The notes under the pieces: generated by a model
What the model was told of the DNA's origin: nothing
Database searches by the model: none
Seen by the model: the letters and a program-made list of their open reading frames with translations, nothing else
In this document: positions 51,520 to 63,394 of the stretch, in pieces
Position numbering within the stretch: position 1 is the stretch's first letter
Layout: each line of letters starts with the position of its first letter
Position numbers and translations under genes: made by a program
Assembly: GCA_026419785.1 (NCBI GenBank)
Contig: JAODTK010002132.1
Coordinates: 1 to 64,000, forward strand
Direction: 5' to 3'
DNA from: Sclerodactyla briareus
Lineage: Eukaryota; Echinodermata; Holothuroidea; Dendrochirotida; Sclerodactylidae
DNA: 64,000 nt

Positions 51520-52374
51520 TAGTTCGTTATGCATGTGAGCCTAAGCGTTTGAACTTATGAATATTTGGGGGTGGCCACTGCAATCAGCAAATTGAGATGG
51601 CTGGGTCAGGATAAAAAATATCGACATAATTGTGCAGTGCCCGATATATACCCGGATGGACCGGGTAGGCTATGTGATACCACAGACGGGGCAGAGAATG
51701 AAGTGAATGGATAATATTTGAGGAGTCGAGTGGGCAACTTTATTAGAAAGGAATTTTGAGTATTAAAATCAACAATATCTAAAGGGTGTATTTCTTCTGG
51801 TTTTGGCTTTCAAAGGGGGGGCCCCAAATAGGCCCGTCAGCTGTGCAAGGAATCGCGACACAGTTTTGTGTCGTGTTATTCTCTAAAATATCGTGCAGGT
51901 CGCAATAAGTAAAAATACATACCAATATATGGTAGTAGTAGTTAGGCAGTGTTCCTGAGTTAATACTTAATCAAGTTCATCCCTGTCAACAGAAAGGGAA
52001 TATGCCAGGCCTATTACTGAGCCATGGGACATACAAAGGTAACACAGTAGTCTATGCTTGGGTCAGTGTTAAAACTATTTGGGAAAGTACTCACTACGAC
52101 AGAGTTGCGTTCTGGGTTAGCATTTCAATGACGCAAACACGAGTGCCAGGCCTACGAAGTGGAGGTGTCGTTGTTCTATTATTTTGCAAAACCGTCACAT
52201 TTATTTAGAAACATGTGGGATTCCCCACATACTTTGGATAGACGGCATATAGTTCTGATTTGAAAACCCTATCCAGTTCGCAGTGAGTACTTTACCCATG
52301 TGAGCTTATTGTAGAATGATATACCCGACAACACGTGAGTGTTCGGGGATGGGGATATTATGGTTTTGGCCGTG
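51520..52374. other. No supported feature
   Basis: Non-coding sequence between the direct repeat and the CCG-rich repeat. Short open frames only. Confidence 0.3.
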
Positions 52375-52590
52375 TGCCCGCCGTCTCCGCTCGCCGCCGC
52401 CGGCTCCGCCGCGCCGCCGCAGCCGCCGCCGGAGCCGGAAAATTTAGGCGTTGTTTAGCGCTCTCATTCTTTAACACTTTATCGATTGGCCCAAAACTTC
52501 GGTCCAAAGGTCCGGTGAAGTAAAATCTAGGATTAAGTTCGAAAATGGGGTATATCGTATATTTTGTTGCCCTCATTTGCAGGTTTTCGC
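52375..52590. repeat. CCG-rich dispersed repeat, stand-alone copy
   Basis: A (CCG)n-like GC-rich run is followed by tttaggcgttgtttagcgct, cattctttaacactttatcg, aagttcgaaaatgggg and ttttgttgccctcat. These match, in order, the repeats inside blocks A and B. The GC-rich run makes an arginine/alanine-rich false frame on both strands. Confidence 0.6.
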
Positions 52591-52599
52591 AAAATTTTC

Positions 52600-53185
52600 A
52601 AGTTGTGCGATTTCACAGAAAAAGTGGTGGTGGTGGGAGTGTTGGAGCCGGAAAAACATTCGGGCGACAATGTCAAGGTCATCCGAGTCAAGTTTGCATT
52701 TCTTTGGCCCAGTAGCCTAATGATAGCATAAGTATGTGATATTTCCAACTTCATGGATTTTCATGGAACTTGGTGTGAATAGGGCAAACTATCCGTGCTG
52801 ATGAATTTTCCCAAGTGGCCGAGGTCACTGGAGGGGTCATCTGCAGACTAATTGCATAATAGGTGGCCCAATAAAAAAAAGCATTTTAGGCAAATTTATG
52901 AACTTTGTCGGATTCTCACGAGAATTGGTGAGTAGAGCCCTTCTTAACCAGTCCGATCAATTATTCAATTGCGTTGAAATCACTGAAGGTATTACGTTGT
53001 GTTTAATTACTATTAGTAAGGATTAATTAGAATAAGTAATGCAATTATTTTCTCAACTTTTAGGGATTTCTGACGAAACTTGGAATAGGGAACTAATACC
53101 AGTCCTGATAAATTTATTCAACAGCACTTTACAAGGATCATGAGGGTAAATTTGGGGGGACAATTGCAATTAGTTGTCCTGATCA
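52600..53185. repeat. Diverged 'ggtcatt' family sequence
   Basis: Includes the phrases aggtcactggaggggtcatc, gggatttctgacgaaactt and ttctcacgagaattggtga. These recur in dispersed repeats of this general type; copy borders are not visible. Confidence 0.35.
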
Positions 53186-54855
53186 GTCAAAATGATGAGT
53201 TTAATACTTTTTCGCAATAACATTGGGACTGTTTATTGGAATGCATATGCTTCTAGGAGGTGATGACATAACATAGAATGTAACAATTGTCATAAAAACC
53301 GCCATTGTATTGAAGGTCATTAAAGGTCATTAGGGGTCAAAAACTGATTTCAGTACTTTCTCGGCAATAGGCAATGGTGTGTTCATAAGAATTACAAAAG
53401 GCTCTAGAGTGGAGGATAACATGGAGAGATAACAATTTATAAAAACTGTCATATCATAACAGGTCATTTGGGGTCATAGGGGTCAAAAACGTTTTTTGGC
53501 ATAATCGGAAGGAATTGATAGCTCGAAGGTTGGATGGTTCACTGTTGTTATATAATTGTTGACCGGCATGTTGTTGTGACCTCTGACCTGAATTTGACCT
53601 CTGTCGGGTGGTCATATGGTTTAAGGGTTCGAATCTTGGCATAAATGTGCTATTTAAGGAGTAGTTAAGGCAAAAAAAGTAGAAACTGGTTATTTTGGAT
53701 ATTGTGATATGAGCTTGTGTGCTTTATGGAGGGAAAACAACTCCCGCTTCGATCGGACACTTACTTGGTAGTTACAAGGCGGCAAAGTTCAAAATTTTTA
53801 TACCTTTTTCGCAATAACATTGAACATGTTCATTGGAATGCAATATGCGACTAGGAGTGGAGCATACGGGAGTGGAACAATGGAATAAAACCGCCATGTC
53901 ATGAAGGTCATTAAAGGTCATTAGGGTCAAAAACTGATTTTAGTACTTTTTCGCACTAGCACTGGGTGGGTTCATCAGAATGAAAAAATGATCATAGGAG
54001 TGGATGTATCACAGGGAGAGTAACAAATTGCTCATAAAAATCTGTCATATCATTAAAGGTTCATTCGGGTTCACTAGGGGTATCAAAAACTGTTTTGGTA
54101 TAATCGGAGAGAATTGGAATTATCTGCGAAGGCTGGATGGTTCACCAATTTGATTAATTGTTGACTGCATGTGTGGACCTCTGACCTGAAATTGGCCTCT
54201 GTCGGGTGGTACATGTGGTGAGCGGTCGAATCTTGAATAACTGTGCTATTTTAAGGAGTTACGGGCAAAAAAAAAAAATGAAATGGTTAATTTTGGATAT
54301 GTGATTGAGCTGTGGTGGCTTTATGGAGAGAAACAACTACCGCTTCGAGCGGACACTTACTTGTGTACAAGGGGTCAAAGTCAATTTATACCTTTTCGAA
54401 ATAACCATTGGACAGTTCATTGGAATGGCAATATGTTCTAGGAGTGGATGCATAACAGGGAGTGTAACATTTTTCAAAAAACCGCCATGTCATTGTAAGG
54501 TAATTAAAGGTCATCACTTAGAGGGTTCATAAACTGATTTTAGTACTTTTCGGCAATAATCCTGGGTTTTGGATTCATCAGAATGCAAAATGATCTAGGA
54601 GTGGATGAATCACATGGCGAGTAACACTTATCATAAATCTGTCATATCATTAAAGGTTAGTGGGGTCATTAGGGGTCAAAAACTGGTTTTTGGCCGATAA
54701 TGGAGAATTGAAATATCTGCGAATGCTGGCTGGTTCACCATTGTGATATAATTGTTCTGCCTGCATGTGTGTGACCTATGACCTTAATTTGAACTCTGTC
54801 GGGGTGGCATGTGGTTAAAGGTCGAATCTGAATATAATGTGCTTATTAAGGACGC
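53186..54855. repeat. Nested tandem repeat, about 590-bp unit, nearly three copies
   Basis: Anchors recur at regular spacing: gcaataacattggg (53,213), gcaataacattgaac (53,811) and gaaataaccattgga (54,398), each followed by ttcattggaatg, ctaggagtgga, aaaccgccat and aggtcattaaaggtcatt. Each unit also contains two related halves, with a second ggtcatt...ggggtcaaaaac segment, so there is a higher-order structure. Other shared phrases are gacctctgacctgaa and cgcttcgagcggacacttac. The third copy is shorter and ends before 54,860. Confidence 0.85.
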
Positions 54856-55899
54856 ACCTTGTCCGTGATTATGGAATGTCCCATGTACCTGTACACGGGT
54901 TCGCTTTCCACAGTCTATAAATGTCTTCTTTCCACGGATATTGTCCCGTTAATGTCACCAAATTCTGGAAGAAGAGATGCGGGGGTATATACGGTAGGGC
55001 GGTTTCCCCCGCACGACATTTTATAGTTTGGTACTTTTGTACTTTGTCGGTGTGTGGGACAGAGTCAGCAGAAATGACCGGTGATTGGAACAACTAACTA
55101 AATCAATAAAGACCCCTGGAGTAGGCTAGGCTGACTATGCGATTAAATAAAACGTCAAATCGGAATTCACTGCTTGGGTCTTCTTGTGATTAGGTATTGG
55201 AAAACAACCAGCGTAATTGATCATACCACCGAGTTGATGACAAATTTGTGGGAACTTCGTCATCTACAAACCCAGGCCGTCGAGTTTTTAGTTTGCTTCA
55301 TTCACCACGGTTAGTTATATGGCGTACAGGATTAGTTTATTAACTGAGAAAAGTTATTTTAGCTGCATTCTGATCGTTCTATAGAAGTAGAATGGGTTTA
55401 GGGAATGTACTTCATTCTTCTATTTTACTTTTCTATTCGATAACATCATAATAACCAAACCACAGACCAGATTCAACCGATTCAGGAAACCGTAGTGTAG
55501 AGGAAAGGTTAAAACATAGTACTCTCGACAATGGTGTTTTGAAAAAACATAGAGGATTTGAAGACGGCAATGTTCACAATATATGAATCTCAGTTCATAT
55601 CTATGTGTTAAACATGTTTGTCGGCTCCAATACCGTGGGATCTGCATCGATCCTGAACCAATGTATAGTTCTATGTGATGCATATCCTCCTCCAGAAAGA
55701 AATGAACATTCTACCTGGGCACCGATGTGAGTTACCCCCTATAGGAGAGCGAGCTACTAGTTCGTTAAATGTATTTTTAGAAGCGTAAGTGAGAACTTGT
55801 AGTAGCGATCGATGCAATTCTTGCCTGTGAACTGAAGGGAAACTTACAAGCATTGTCTTTTAGTGACAAAAAGGAGAAACACCTCAGGGTTTCGGTTTT
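54856..55899. other. No supported feature
   Basis: Open frames of up to 87 codons on the minus strand (for example 55,420-55,683) show no recognisable domain or splice borders. Confidence 0.3.
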
Positions 55900-57078
55900 A
55901 GTAGGCCCCACAAAGTAGACAGTCTTCTTAACCATTCGGGTTGGGGGGGGGGGAGGGGGGGCTCGGTAAGGCCCCACATGAGTAGACAGACCTAACCATC
56001 TCGGGAGGGGCTCGGTATAGTCCCACATGACGTAAGACAGACCTAACCATATGGGGCGGTTAGGCCCCAAATGAGTAGACAGACCTAACCCATTCGAGGG
56101 GGGGCTCGGTGTAGGCCCCACAGAGTAGACAGGACCTACTATTAGGGGGTCGGTTAGGCCCCAAATGAGTAGACAGACCTAACATATCGGGTGCTCGGTA
56201 GGACCCACATGAGTAGGGACAGTCATAACCATCTCGGGGCTCGGTTAGGCCCCACATGAGTAGACAGAACCTATTCATCTCGGGGGGATCGTTAGGCCCC
56301 ACATGAGTAGACAGACCTATTCATTATCGGGGGGCTCGGTGTGAGGCCCCACATGATAGACAGACCAACATCTAGGGGGCTTCGGCTTAGGCCCAATGAG
56401 TAGACAGACAGAACATCGCGGGGGCTCGGTCAGCGCCACACATTGAGTAGACAGACCAATACCATCTTCGGGGCACGGTTAGGCCCCACATGATTAGGCA
56501 GGACCTTACTATCTCGGGGGCTCGGTTAGGCCCCTCACATGGTAGACAGACCTGACCATCTCGGGGGCTCGTGAGGCCCCACATGAGTAGAAAGACCTGA
56601 CCATCTCGGGGGTCGGTTATTCGGCCCCACATGATGTAGACAAGACCTAACTAATCGGGGGCCGGTAGGCCCCACATGAGTAGACAGACCTAACCATCTC
56701 GGGATCTCGGTTAGGCCAAACATGAGTATGAAGACTTACCTGTCTCTGGGGCACGGTTAGGCCCCACATGACTAGACAGTCCTGAAACCAAATCGGGGGG
56801 CCGGTTAGGCCAGCATGAGAGACAGACCTATCATCCGGGGGGGGGGGCGGGTTAAGGCCCCAAATGAGAGACAGACCTTCATCTCGGGGGCTCGGTAAGG
56901 CCCCACATGAGTAGACAGACCTAACTAGGTCGGGGGCTCGGTTAGGCCCAACATGAGTAGACAAGTAGACGGACTTTAACCATCTCGGGGGCCCGGGTAG
57001 GCCCCACATGAGTAGGCAGTCCTTACCAAAGCGGGAGGCTCGGTTAGGCCCCAAATGAGTAGACAGACCTAACCCATC
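55900..57078. repeat. Minisatellite, about 47-bp unit, about 25 copies
   Basis: A continuous array of imperfect units, each containing gggctcggttaggccccaca, tgagtagacagaccta and accatctc. Units differ by small indels and by G-run length. Because the unit is not a multiple of three, the long minus-strand frames it creates (VGPNRAP..., STHVGPNRAP...) wander between frames and are not genes. The array abuts block C directly; its last unit runs into acctaggaaagcgtgtgagt. Confidence 0.95.
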
Positions 57079-59574
57079 TCACCTAGGAAAGCGTGTGAGT
57101 AAATCACTCGAAATAACATGTGTAATTTGGATAAAATAGAAAATTGAGACAGGCACCTTTTTGTCAGCTTTAGGATGAAACATAGAAAGACCCCAAAGGA
57201 CATGTCTGTGAATGACGTTAAATTTACTATCTTGCAGTAAGGGTTTAGGTGTTATGGACGTTTCAAAATAAAAAAGACACCAAAACAGCATGATTTAGGT
57301 ATCAAAACTGTAACTGTAATTTGCTAAAATTGCTTACAGATAGGTGCGATACAACAATAACAATTGAAACCTTATTCCCCGTGGTGTACAAAAAATTCAT
57401 CACAAGTGAACAAAAAGTGTTACGACAGTTTCAAAGACACCCAATTTGTCCCACTTTTGGTGACTTTTAAACGTACGTAATCATTTTCACTTGGTCATAG
57501 CTGGTCAACTATGTAAATGCGAGGGAAATCAAAAGTGTTAAAACAGTTAATCTCCAGAGTTTGTTCGTCCATCTACGGGAGTCGACCCGAAACCCCTAAC
57601 AGATGAAGTCCGATACGCAACCACGTGACCACAAATGGGATGGCAAATGAGGGCGGGAAAGGGCTATCTGGCGTGGCCTCATAAACTCAGTCTCGATCAT
57701 TGACACTGGGAAATTCACCGTATGAGAAAGAAAGTCGATGTTCGTAGAGGGGGGGGGGGGGTGCGAAGGTGTGACATCCCTTTCCCCTGCTCCCTCAGGG
57801 GAATTGCTGTCATCCAAACCCATTGATAGGATTATGATATTTTCTCCATGCATTTTATTAAAATACGATTTTGCAGAATCGAACCCCAGTTTTAGGACGG
57901 GGTACATATAACTCACAACGCTCAGGAAGAGCCGTTTCCGGCCATGGGGAGAGGTTATGTAAAACCCAAAATTTCGTACACAATCCCGCGACAACCCATG
58001 ATGGCGCTCCGCTCAGATAGTTAACGCACGTCAATTCATCGGAAAGTTCGATCTGCGTCCCCCAAATTTGTAGCTTCGCCGCCACCGTCGTCCATCCGTT
58101 TTTCCGTCCGTCCGTCCGTGCGTCCGTCCGTCAGTCCGACCGTCGTCGTTCGTTAGTCGGGAGGCTCGTTCGTTCGTTCGTCCGATCCTTCGTCAGTCAC
58201 TCATAAAATGCGACAGTGGAATTGGGGCAGGCACCGAGTTACATAACAAGTTTTTTTTTTGAAAACCATATTTCACTGCGCAGGGCTACGGTTATAGAGG
58301 TGTGTATTGGAATTGAGTTTTAAGGTGAATTGCCTATTGGGTGTGAGTTTTTTGCTGAGTGCCATAGCAAATATAGGCCAATGATAGCCATGTCAAAAGT
58401 AATAACTGTGAACATATTAAGTTAGCTAATCGAAATGTGATGAAATGTCCAAGATTCCAGGTCAATGCATTAGTCAAATTATGTGGCATGTTGGTTTGAA
58501 CTAAAACCTTGTAATTACTGGCTCAGTGGCCAAAATGGCAAGCCATTCAGAGATCAAATGGAAAAATATCACTTCTAAAATGCCAGGTGCTGTAATCAGT
58601 TGGGAATAATTTAGTAAATCTTGGAACTGTGTATAGCTATGGTATTTGCCCACAGCTATACTAAGACGTTTACGGTAGCGCTTGTTTTATGGGCCCGCAA
58701 GACGGGTCAATGGCTAAAAACTATGACGAGGGCCTGCTAGCAAATTGAAAGAGCTATAAAAAAGGAGTGTGAGACAGCTTAGCCGGTTGATTCTAGACTT
58801 GAAAAGCTGAAGGTTGTAGGAAGAGGGAAGCAGGACAGAGGCGAAGGCTTTCCAAAGGCAAGAGGTTCTGACGACGACTGTGATGAAGAATGCGAAACAG
58901 AGCGGGCGAAGGAGTGCAAAAACAGTATATATCGGTGCTTTGCTGCTTCAGCCGAGGTACCCAGGATGGAATGAAGGGGGGGGCTGAATAGAGTCTCACC
59001 TCGGAGGAGCAAGGTCCAACAGCATGATAGAAAACTTTTTTCAATGAGGAACAGGCAATCTAGAGAACGCTCTTGTGTTCTCGGGCTATGGTGTTATGTA
59101 TATTCTATGTGGCGCAGAGGAAAGGGTGGGATCAGAAGAAGAAGGAGGGGGGGGGTGGGAAAGGGGGGAGATGGGATATAAATTTCTTGACCGAGGATGT
59201 TGAAAGGTTTTAAGCCGATTTTAGGGAATTGGCAACTGCGTTCCAACTAGGGTATGGTTTTTAGCAAACCGCTAGGATATACTAACCAGGGAGAAACCGG
59301 GTGGGGGTCACCTCTCATTGTTCGTGGAAGTGAGGAGACTTGCTGATCAAAAGTGGCTCATTATATGTCACATGACTCGGAATGGAATAATAAGCTGGAA
59401 TGGTGTGTTGTGGTACTGCCCATTGTGGATCCTGGGAGGAGTGGGTGTGGGTACGGGGGAAGCAATGGGTACGGGAGAAGCAAAGAAGAAGCAATGGGTA
59501 AGGAGAAACTGCCCCCCCCCCACTAAAGTGGGATGTCCAGATTCGTTTCAAACGTCCTGGCATGCATTTAACGT
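57079..59574. repeat. Third copy of the large block (C), left part
   Basis: Aligns with block B from about 19,957 to 22,402 and with block A from about 9,265, sharing taaatcactcgaaataacat, the cacaagtgaacaaaaagtgt-like region, the GTCC/GTTC tract, ggcaatctagagaacgctct and ctcggaatggaataataagc. The first 2.9 kb of the block are absent; in their place is the 47-bp minisatellite. At 59,575-59,582 the copy is interrupted by a LINE. Confidence 0.9.
58085..58195. repeat. GTCC/GTTC tetranucleotide tract, copy C
   Basis: Imperfect tandem gtcc/gttc units at the corresponding position of the third block copy. Confidence 0.85.
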
Positions 59575-59582
59575 AGTCATAT
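59575..59582. repeat. Target-site duplication, left copy
   Basis: agtcatat directly flanks the LINE and matches 63,387-63,394. The uninterrupted target survives in block B as gtagtcatatgtcgcaacgt near 22,401. Confidence 0.75.
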
Positions 59583-59692
59583 AATAAGGATAATCATAAT
59601 AATTAATAATAATAATCATCATCTAATAATAATAATAATAATAATATACATAATAATAATATAAATATAATACTAACATTTAATAATAATGA
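59583..59692. repeat. (ATA/ATT)n microsatellite tail of the LINE
   Basis: About 110 bp of aataat repeats at the 3' end of the minus-strand LINE, as usual for L2/CR1-like elements, which end in short microsatellite repeats rather than poly-A. Confidence 0.85.
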
Positions 59693-62600
59693 GGACTTGA
59701 TAGAGCGCCTAATGCAAAAAAGCCTCTAGGCGCTGTACAGACCTAAAAACAAAAAGGAGGCGAGAGGAAACAGAAGAAAGGAAAAGAAGGAAAACAGAAA
59801 GACACATAAAGTTAACAGACAGAAAGACAAAACAAGGGGAGAGAGAAACACACAACAACAAAAGACAAAGAAAAAGATAGTCAGACAGATAATGGCTGGG
59901 TGAAGAGGAACGTTTTAGGACAAGACTTGAAAGTAGCCACAGACGGGGCCAGACGAATAGATTTTGGGAGAGCATTCCATAACGTGAGGAGCAGCAGAAG
60001 CAAAACGAACGAACTTGGTGGACGCGCGTGCCATGAATTTGAGCTGCTTGCTTAGAGCTGACATTTAAAGCTCTAGAGGGAACAGCAGTGTGTATACAAG
60101 TCTGAGATGAAATCAAGAGCCATACAGTCGACAGCTGAGTAGAAGAATTGTAAAAACAATTCTCTGCATGATAGGGGCCAGTGAAGCTGCAGAGCGTGTT
60201 TAAGTGGGAGTGATATGCACACAAAGGAGGAACAAAGAGACAAACAAGTAGCGCAGCAAGGTTTTGCACTCAGCTGAACGCTGGTTTATGAGGTTGTCAG
60301 GGAGGCCAAAAAACAAGGAATTACGAGCATCCAGCCTAGATGGGACAAAGGCGATGGATCAGATGGTGGTGTCTTCTGATCGAATGGTACTGACGAATGT
60401 TCCCGATCATTCTAATTGCGTGCAGAGCAGCTCTACAAAGGGTTTGCACATGGCGAGACATTTTCCAGAAGAGTCTATGATTATTCCTAAATGCGAGCCT
60501 GAGATACAGGTTCGATGACATAGTTGCCGACATTGATGGTAGGACGCCAAGAAGAACGACTGACGTGTGAAGGGAAGAAAGTAAGCAAACTCTGTCTCTT
60601 GTCATTCAGCAAAAGCATATGACGGCACAAGGATCTTAGGTCGGTGATAATGCCTGCATCTGATTAACAGCGAACTGCTTGATAAGGAAGGGTTCGAATA
60701 TCGAATGTCCGATAGAGCTGAGTGTCGTTAGCATAGGCGACAGATTGGATACCGTGGGCTGCAACACTGTCTTGTAGTGGAGCACTAGAGCATGAAAGCA
60801 ATAGGCCCAATGGCATATCCGGGAGGGACACACAATCAAGAAGGGGTAGACGGGACATAGGCATATGCAATATAGTAACAGTCGAGTTCAACGCACAAGA
60901 GATAGAACCACTTCAAGGCGCACTACAAAGTAACACCGTAGCTCTCAGCAAGGCGATTGACAGCTGAGATGGTCTATGGTGTCGAATGCAGCACTAAAAT
61001 CGAGCCAGAACCAGATGCTTCGTTGCGCTATCAAGCCAGATAAGATGTCGTTCTGTGACACGAAGCAGTGAAGTTTCGGTGCTATGAAAAAGGACGGTAA
61101 GCCGACGGCATAGGGGCATGAAGATGGTTTTCAACAAGATAGCGTTGAAGCTGATGACAGCAGCACTCTTTCATAACTCCCAAGAAAAAGAAGATTTTAA
61201 ATCGGGCGGTAGTTGGCGAAGCTATCAGCATCCAAGCCTGTTTTTTTCAGCGCGGAGGACACATGCATGCTTTCAGTGAAAGATGGAAAAACACCGGAAG
61301 ACAAGGAGGTTTGTTGTTTCCGATCCTAGTAATAGTAGGAAGAACCAAGGTGAAGAAAAAGATCTGAGAAAGTGGCAGGTAGAGGATCCAAAGAGCCACG
61401 GACTAATAGTGGAGAGCTTGATGATGCGGAGTACCTCAGCTTCAGAAACCACAGAAACATTAGTAAAGCTGGTCATACAAGAGTCAGTAGCGGCCCTAGA
61501 AGGAGCGGTGTTGTTGTAGTTGTAATTGTAAGATGTTGTGTTGTAGCAAAAGATTCAGACCAGTACGGAGTTTCATGACCTTACTGCTGAAAAACTCATT
61601 GAGAGAATTTGCCAAATCCTCGCTTCATCATGGACAGGCAACTATCTTTGGGCTTAGGAGACGTGCGTTTATTGATGACCGAAAAAAGGTTCTTTTGAGC
61701 GGACTGTGAGATAAGATCAGTTACTAGTCGGATTGCAAATTAAGACAAGGAGGCTTTTGTAATGATTACAATTTTCATATAAATTCTACGTTCCACAGCA
61801 AGTCTGGATTGCAGCCACTTGCGTTCAAAACGACGACGCTCTCTCTTGGCAGCACTGAGAGTATTCAGGGTACCAAGGTGCATGAGAAGGAATACAGTTC
61901 TATGCACCAAGGGTGCATGGCTGTCTCGAATGCCACTAGTTCAGGATGTTGTTATATTCAACGACCAAGGGATCGAGGTCCATAGCAGGAGGCATGAGCG
62001 GAAAGCTAGGTCTGGATGTGAGCGTCATCCATGCTGACATTATGTAGTGCACGGCCGTTATTGCTTGGAGACGGTCCAGGACGGCAGATGTTAAGACGAA
62101 CACTGGATGAATAGTGGTTTCTGATGGTAGCCATGCTGTTATACTAGGACAACTTACAGGTCGTCATCCACCCTGGAGATGAGTAGGTCCAGCACGTGAT
62201 ATACAGGTATGCTGGGGGTCACGGATATTGTTGAGATTGTAAGTGTCCAATAAGTTGAAGAAAATTACAGGCCTCCCGGTCATTCACTACATCACCCTGG
62301 ATATTGAAGTCCCCAGTCAGTAAAAAGAGGGTAGAGACGCAGTCAAAATTTCGGAGGGAAGAGAATTTATCAAAAGAACAGTGAGGAAGTAAGCTTGTTC
62401 TTTTTGCTAGGTGGGGGGTCTGTATAGCACAAAACAAGGCGAAAAGACGTGGCAGAAGAAAAGAGATTGGTGGAGGTCCATATATTCAAAAGCATTGAAA
62501 ATACAACACAAGTAGTGACGTAATATGGCGACATCAAGAATCAAAATGGCCATACCACCGCCAATACCAACCCGAGATGAGACTGAAGCAATTTATAGTT

Positions 62601-63386
62601 AGGCAAGTGTTTTGAAAAGCGGCAATGACTGATCATCTCTTGATATCGCCAGTGAGCCAAGTTAGGATGGCCACAACACAGTTGGGCAATAATAACGAAG
62701 GCGCATAAGGAAGTGGATTTGTTTTGTATTTGTTTTGTTTGGACGAATAGACCTTGGCATTCAGGATTGAAAAGCGACTGAGGGGAATGAGGAGTGCTGA
62801 GAGATGAAATTATATTATTTGTCTTACTAACCGACGCTTCTGAAGAATAGTCGACCCCTGTGACAGTATAGATGGTAGTGATAGAGTGCTTCTTGTGTTT
62901 CCCACTGCGACAACAAGATAAAGAGGGAGGTGCATTAATAAAAAAAAGGGAATACATGAAACAGAACACTTAGGGAAAAAAAAAAAAAATCAAAGACAAG
63001 AACATTAAATGAAAATAAGAAGAATACAAAATTAAAGCACAACAGACGTGCTGAATGCAGCAGATCGAGATCAGCGCAAAATAAAAACAGTAAATAACTA
63101 AGACAATGAAAGAGCCAAAAAAATTGGCCAGAGCTGTTGGTTTCACCACGCAAATGGTTATCCAGGGGGGAGGTGAAAAAGACTGACTGACCATGGCAAT
63201 TGGTTCCACAAATCTGTAAAGGAAAAGTTCCAGGCCAGTTCAGACGACTCGGACAGCAAATCAATACAGGCAAGAAGGCAATAAAAATTAGATGGTAAAC
63301 GGAACACCATAAAAACAGCGCAGACTGAAGAAAAGAAGTGTGTAAAATTGCCAAGATGCCAGAAATAAAACAATAAACAACCCCCA
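59583..63386 (-). mobile_element. L2/CR1-clade LINE inserted in block C
   Basis: On the minus strand, from right to left, I see the endonuclease (RPPTLAKRTS, LLTGDFNIQGDVVNDREACN and YHVLDLLISRVDDDL, about 62,640-62,150), the reverse transcriptase (DFSAAFDTIDHLS near 60,985, SVAYANDTQLYRTFD near 60,735) and the C-terminus (TLWNALPKSIRLAPSVATF, about 59,985-59,915). It ends in the (ATT)n-type tail at 59,583-59,690 after cgcctagaggc. Its length of about 3.8 kb is near full for the coding part, and the catalytic box reads YANDT instead of YADDT. Frames break in many places, so it is not expected to be active. The 8-bp target-site duplication supports a genuine insertion with these ends. Confidence 0.85.
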
Positions 63387-63394
63387 AGTCATAT
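63387..63394. repeat. Target-site duplication, right copy
   Basis: agtcatat, followed at once by gcgcaacgtaagttcgagta, which continues block C where the left part stopped. Confidence 0.75.

Noticed and set aside
56060-57054. Long repetitive minus-strand proteins (STHVGPNRAP type)
   Set aside because: Product of a 47-bp minisatellite whose unit is not a multiple of three; frames shift from unit to unit.
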